Source: a virus. From it: 40,607 nucleotides of DNA. This document shows positions 39,258-40,607 of the stretch, one piece after another; position 1 is the stretch's first letter, and each line of letters starts with the position of its first letter. The position numbers and the translations under genes are program-made. A model generated the notes under the pieces. That model was not told the origin of the DNA. It ran no database searches and saw nothing but the letters and a program-made list of their open reading frames with translations. The stretch is taken from positions 1-40,607 of IMG/VR virus record IMGVR_UViG_3300021437_000044; one strand, given 5' to 3'.

Positions 39258-39286
39258 ATTATGCCAAAAAAAATCCACCCCGTCAA
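39258..39286 (-). promoter_or_regulatory. Sigma70-like promoter (TTGACG-N17-CATAAT)
   Basis: On the minus strand the -35 TTGACG (39281-39286) lies in the loop of the upstream terminator hairpin, and the -10 CATAAT is at 39258-39263, 17 bases apart. It is the best candidate for driving the small RNA and, through read-through, the ParB-helicase-primase operon. Confidence 0.75.
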
Positions 39287-39296
39287 GAGGTGGATT
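39266..39296 (-). terminator. Intrinsic terminator downstream of the tRNA genes
   Basis: An 8-bp perfect stem (AATCCACC / GGTGGATT) with a 9-base loop is followed by eight T on the minus strand. The promoter -35 box for the next transcript is inside its loop. Confidence 0.8.
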
Positions 39297-39300
39297 AAAA

Positions 39301-39317
39301 CGCGCTATTGCAGCGCG
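39301..39317 (-). repeat. Hairpin just upstream of the terminator
   Basis: CGCGCT and AGCGCG form a perfect 6-bp stem with a 5-base loop. TTTT follows on the minus strand, so it may be a weak terminator of its own. Confidence 0.6.
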
Positions 39318-39370
39318 AGGAGGGAAAAGTAACCAGACGGTTTGAGCATCGACCGCTACGCAGTCCAGCA

Positions 39371-39393
39371 TTTACGATACAGAGCCACGTAAA
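39371..39393. repeat. Hairpin TTTACG/CGTAAA
   Basis: A 6-bp inverted repeat with an 11-base loop, part of the hairpin chain between tRNA and terminator. Confidence 0.4.
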
Positions 39394-39416
39394 CTCTAGG
39401 CTTGCCTGGTGTTAAT

Positions 39417-39447
39417 TAGGTGGGGCGAACCCCGTCACGCTTACCTA
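39417..39447. repeat. Hairpin with GGGG/CCCC inner stem
   Basis: GGGG (39422-39425) and CCCC (39430-39433) close a CGAA loop (TTCG on the minus strand). The flanking TAGGT and ACCTA can extend the structure across a 9-base bulge. Confidence 0.45.
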
Positions 39448-39451
39448 CTGA

Positions 39452-39485
39452 CCATGATGATGCTCGTTAGATACATACATCATGG
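39452..39485. repeat. Hairpin CCATGATG/CATCATGG
   Basis: An 8-bp perfect inverted repeat with an 18-base loop, starting 9 bases after the tRNA-Met 3' end. It may serve in tRNA 3' processing or be a weak terminator. Confidence 0.55.
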
Positions 39486-39494
39486 TGGTGAAAC

Positions 39495-39571
39495 TGGTGG
39501 GACAAGCAGGAATTGAACCTGCGACCGAGGCATTATGAGTACCCTGCTCTAACCATCTGAGCTATCGTCCC
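39495..39571 (-). tRNA. tRNA-Met (CAT anticodon)
   Basis: A full cloverleaf can be drawn: acceptor GGGACGA/TTGTCCC (one G-U), D arm GCTC...GAGC, anticodon loop CTCATAA on a 5-bp stem with two G-U pairs, T arm GCAGG TTCAATT CCTGC, discriminator A and an encoded CCA. The CAT anticodon means Met, or Ile if the C is changed to lysidine. Phage tRNAs often supplement host decoding. Confidence 0.92.
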
Positions 39572-39576
39572 GTAAT

Positions 39577-39652
39577 TGGTTGCGAATGACTGGATTTGAA
39601 CCAGCGACCTTGAGATTATGAATCTCCTGCTCTACCACTGAGCTACATCGCA
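39577..39652 (-). tRNA. tRNA-like gene with CAT anticodon and bulged acceptor stem
   Basis: D arm (GCTC...GAGC), anticodon loop TTCATAA and T arm (GCTGG TTCAAAT CCAGT) are present, and CCA is encoded. The acceptor stem pairs only if one T on the 3' side is bulged, and the top anticodon-stem pair is G-A. So this may be a degraded tRNA, a specialised one, or a sequence with a one-base error. Confidence 0.7.
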
Positions 39653-39799
39653 ATTGTGAACAGATACAGCAAGTGAGATTTAGACACCTTCCAGCTTGGC
39701 ACTCACACACTCGACGCTACTCGACCTTGTCTATTCCGTTCCTTCTAGCTTTTCAGGAAGCCGTATTGGCTGGCTATCGCCGCATCTATTCATGGAATG

Positions 39800-39829
39800 A
39801 TTATAGCTTATTAAAGGCAATCAGCGCAA
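39800..39829 (-). promoter_or_regulatory. Promoter-like TTGCGC-N18-TATAAT for the tRNA genes
   Basis: On the minus strand TTGCGC (39824-39829) and TATAAT (39800-39805) lie upstream of the two tRNA genes and overlap the end of the zinc-ribbon ORF. The stretch 39653-39799 between it and the tRNAs holds nothing else I recognise. Confidence 0.55.
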
Positions 39830-39987
39830 GTGAAAAATCTACGCTTCCCAACATAAACATGCTTTCCGCCATTACGCCGCTTGCTTAGTTTGCATTTATT
39901 ACACAAGGTATTCCATAGCATAATACCAGCGGTTTTTTGATGCGATTTGGTCTCTGTGCGGAATTTTGCGAGTTCATTTGGTGTCAT
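39811..39987 (-). CDS. Small zinc-ribbon protein, 58 aa
   Basis: The ATG overlaps the end of the upstream HTH gene by 14 bases, so the pair is probably translated together. The product has a helical start (MTPNELAKFRTETKSHQK) and two CxxC knuckles (CNKC and CADC) separated by a 21-residue basic Gly/Arg/Lys loop, which predicts a zinc ribbon that binds nucleic acid. I know no named family. Confidence 0.6.
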   Translation of the reverse strand: MTPNELAKFRTETKSHQKTAGIMLWNTLCNKCKLSKRRNGGKHVYVGKRRFFTCADCL

Positions 39988-40162
39988 GTTTGGCTACCAT
40001 TAAATCAAATTTACGCTTGTGAGTTAATAGCCACTTAGCAGGTATTCCAGACTTGCGCCATTTTTGCACCCGTGGACGACCAACGCCCAGCAATGCGGCT
40101 AACTTAGCCACGCCACCATAAGCGTCAATCACTTTGTTTGAGTATTCAGTATTTTTTAGCAT
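39974..40162 (-). CDS. YdaS/Cro-like helix-turn-helix regulator, 62 aa
   Basis: A short HTH protein: YSNKVIDAYGGVAKLAALLGVGRPRVQKWRKSGIPAKWLL is the pattern of YdaS-like antitoxin/Cro-type regulators. It is divergent from the plus-strand operon at 40213 and next to a palindrome, as expected for an early repressor. The gene has only a weak ribosome binding site. Confidence 0.82.
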   Translation of the reverse strand: MLKNTEYSNKVIDAYGGVAKLAALLGVGRPRVQKWRKSGIPAKWLLTHKRKFDLMVAKHDTK

Positions 40163-40170
40163 AGGTTAAT

Positions 40171-40197
40171 TTTACTTAATTACTAAATGTAAGTAAA
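40171..40197. promoter_or_regulatory. Operator-like palindrome between the divergent genes
   Basis: TTTACTTA (40171-40178) and TAAGTAAA (40190-40197) are perfect inverted 8-base arms with an 11-base spacer, just upstream of the HTH gene. It is a likely binding site for that regulator. Confidence 0.65.
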
Positions 40198-40212
40198 GAA
40201 CAGAAAAAACGC

Positions 40213-40241
40213 TTGCTTTTTGTCCGCATCGCGATTAAGAT
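40213..40241 (+). promoter_or_regulatory. Sigma70-like promoter (TTGCTT-N17-TAAGAT)
   Basis: TTGCTT (40213-40218) and TAAGAT (40236-40241) spaced by 17 bases, pointing to the 40374 gene and ERF. It begins 16 bases after the operator-like palindrome. The roughly 125-base leader before the first gene holds nothing I recognise. Confidence 0.65.
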
Positions 40242-40373
40242 GCAACCACTCGCCGAAATGATAGTACGCGATAAATAACCCCTCTCTTCAGGCAATGTGG
40301 CAGCAAGCGCGAAGAGTGAAGCCAAGGACTTCGGTGAATGGCAAGGGAGCGCGAAATAATTAAGGAGAATGAA

Positions 40374-40496
40374 ATGCGTGACGACAATGGACAGCAGCAG
40401 CAGGAGCATGAAGCGCAGGAATATGCAGAATCACAAGCTCCTACTTTTGTGCTTAGTGATGAAGAGATTCACGAAAATTACGAGTTAAAAGACTAG
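40374..40496 (+). CDS. Small acidic protein, 40 aa
   Basis: A TAAGGAGAATGAA ribosome binding site precedes ATG 40374. The product is very acidic and Gln/Glu-rich (MRDDNGQQQQEHEAQEYAES), ending in Glu/Asp. No family is recognised. It is the first gene of the early plus-strand operon, followed by the ERF gene. Confidence 0.6.
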   Translation: MRDDNGQQQQEHEAQEYAESQAPTFVLSDEEIHENYELKD

Positions 40497-40506
40497 GGGG
40501 GCTAAA

Positions 40507-40607
40507 GTGAAAAATATATCAACGGCATTTGTTGCGGCGCAAAAAGAGTTTGCGCCAGCACTTAAAACCAGCACTAACCCGCATTTCAAAAGTAAATACG
40601 CATCACT
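40507..40607 (+). CDS. erf: ERF-family single-strand annealing protein, N-terminal part (3' truncated)
   Basis: Starts at GTG 40507 after AGGGGGG (40495-40500). The first 33 codons read ISTAFVAAQKEFAPALKTSTNPHFKSKYASL, the signature N terminus of the ERF superfamily, which anneals single-stranded DNA in phage recombination. The window ends inside the gene. Confidence 0.85.
   Translation, partial: MKNISTAFVAAQKEFAPALKTSTNPHFKSKYAS

Noticed and set aside
39180-39371. 63-codon minus-strand ORF through the hairpin region
   Set aside because: No ribosome binding site, and it runs through terminators and promoter elements; the RNA structure explains the sequence better.
40302-40369. Short 22-codon ORF in the leader of the early operon
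   Set aside because: Very short, with a poor ribosome binding site and no recognisable features.

Overview
The window looks like most of a tailed bacteriophage genome (Caudoviricetes, contractile-tailed myovirus type) from a Gram-negative host. The evidence for the host is an inner- and outer-membrane spanin pair (Rz/Rz1 with a lipobox), a T4-type lysozyme and strong AGGAG ribosome binding sites. Base composition is moderate, and the tail and baseplate proteins are of the kind seen in proteobacterial phages; a betaproteobacterial host is my guess, not something the sequence proves. Both ends cut through genes, so the molecule is longer than the window. No integrase is visible.

Layout: (1) 1-4057, plus strand: the end of a protein built of 9-residue repeats, several small unknown genes, and a C5-cytosine DNA methyltransferase that shares almost all its DNA with a second long ORF in the +1 frame. 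(2) 30862 down to 4026, minus strand: one long late operon, with most genes touching or overlapping by ATGA or TAATG junctions. In transcription order it holds an HTH protein, MazG-like and DUF3310 proteins, the terminase subunits, a very long portal fusion, a MuF-like protein, protease/scaffold, cement protein, major capsid protein, connector and neck proteins, tail sheath, tube, tail assembly chaperone with a -1 frameshift extension, tape measure, baseplate (Dit-like, plug, hub, spike, gp25/W-like, J-like, DUF2612), fibres, three proteins with apparent secretion signals, and a lysis cassette. (3) 30921-32305, plus strand: six small genes behind a sigma70-like promoter. (4) 33774 down to 32338, minus strand: small genes, an HNH/Ref-like nuclease, a frameshifted pseudogene and a VRR-NUC nuclease, behind a TTTACA-N17-TATAAT promoter. 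(5) 39138 down to 33778, minus strand: a ParB-like protein, helicase, Toprim primase, HNH nuclease, small genes and NinB. (6) 39156-39829, minus strand: two tRNA-like genes with CAT anticodons, a chain of hairpins, two terminators and a promoter reading into a roughly 95-nt structured RNA just before the replication operon. (7) 39811-40607: a small HTH regulator with a coupled zinc-ribbon protein on the minus strand, an operator-like palindrome, a divergent plus-strand promoter, a 40-aa gene and the start of an ERF-type recombinase.

How it works together: the late operon makes capsid, contractile tail and lysis functions. The tape measure protein is short (576 aa) and carries a lysozyme-like domain, so the tail should be short with a cell-wall-degrading component. 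The right-hand genes give replication and recombination (helicase, primase, NinB, ERF, nucleases), and a promoter/terminator RNA array probably controls them.

The observations I consider most worth following are the dual-coded methyltransferase locus, the structured RNA in front of the replication genes, the secretion signals on tail-fibre-region proteins, and the -1 frameshift at the tail chaperone. All function calls come from reading protein motifs by eye; no database search was run.
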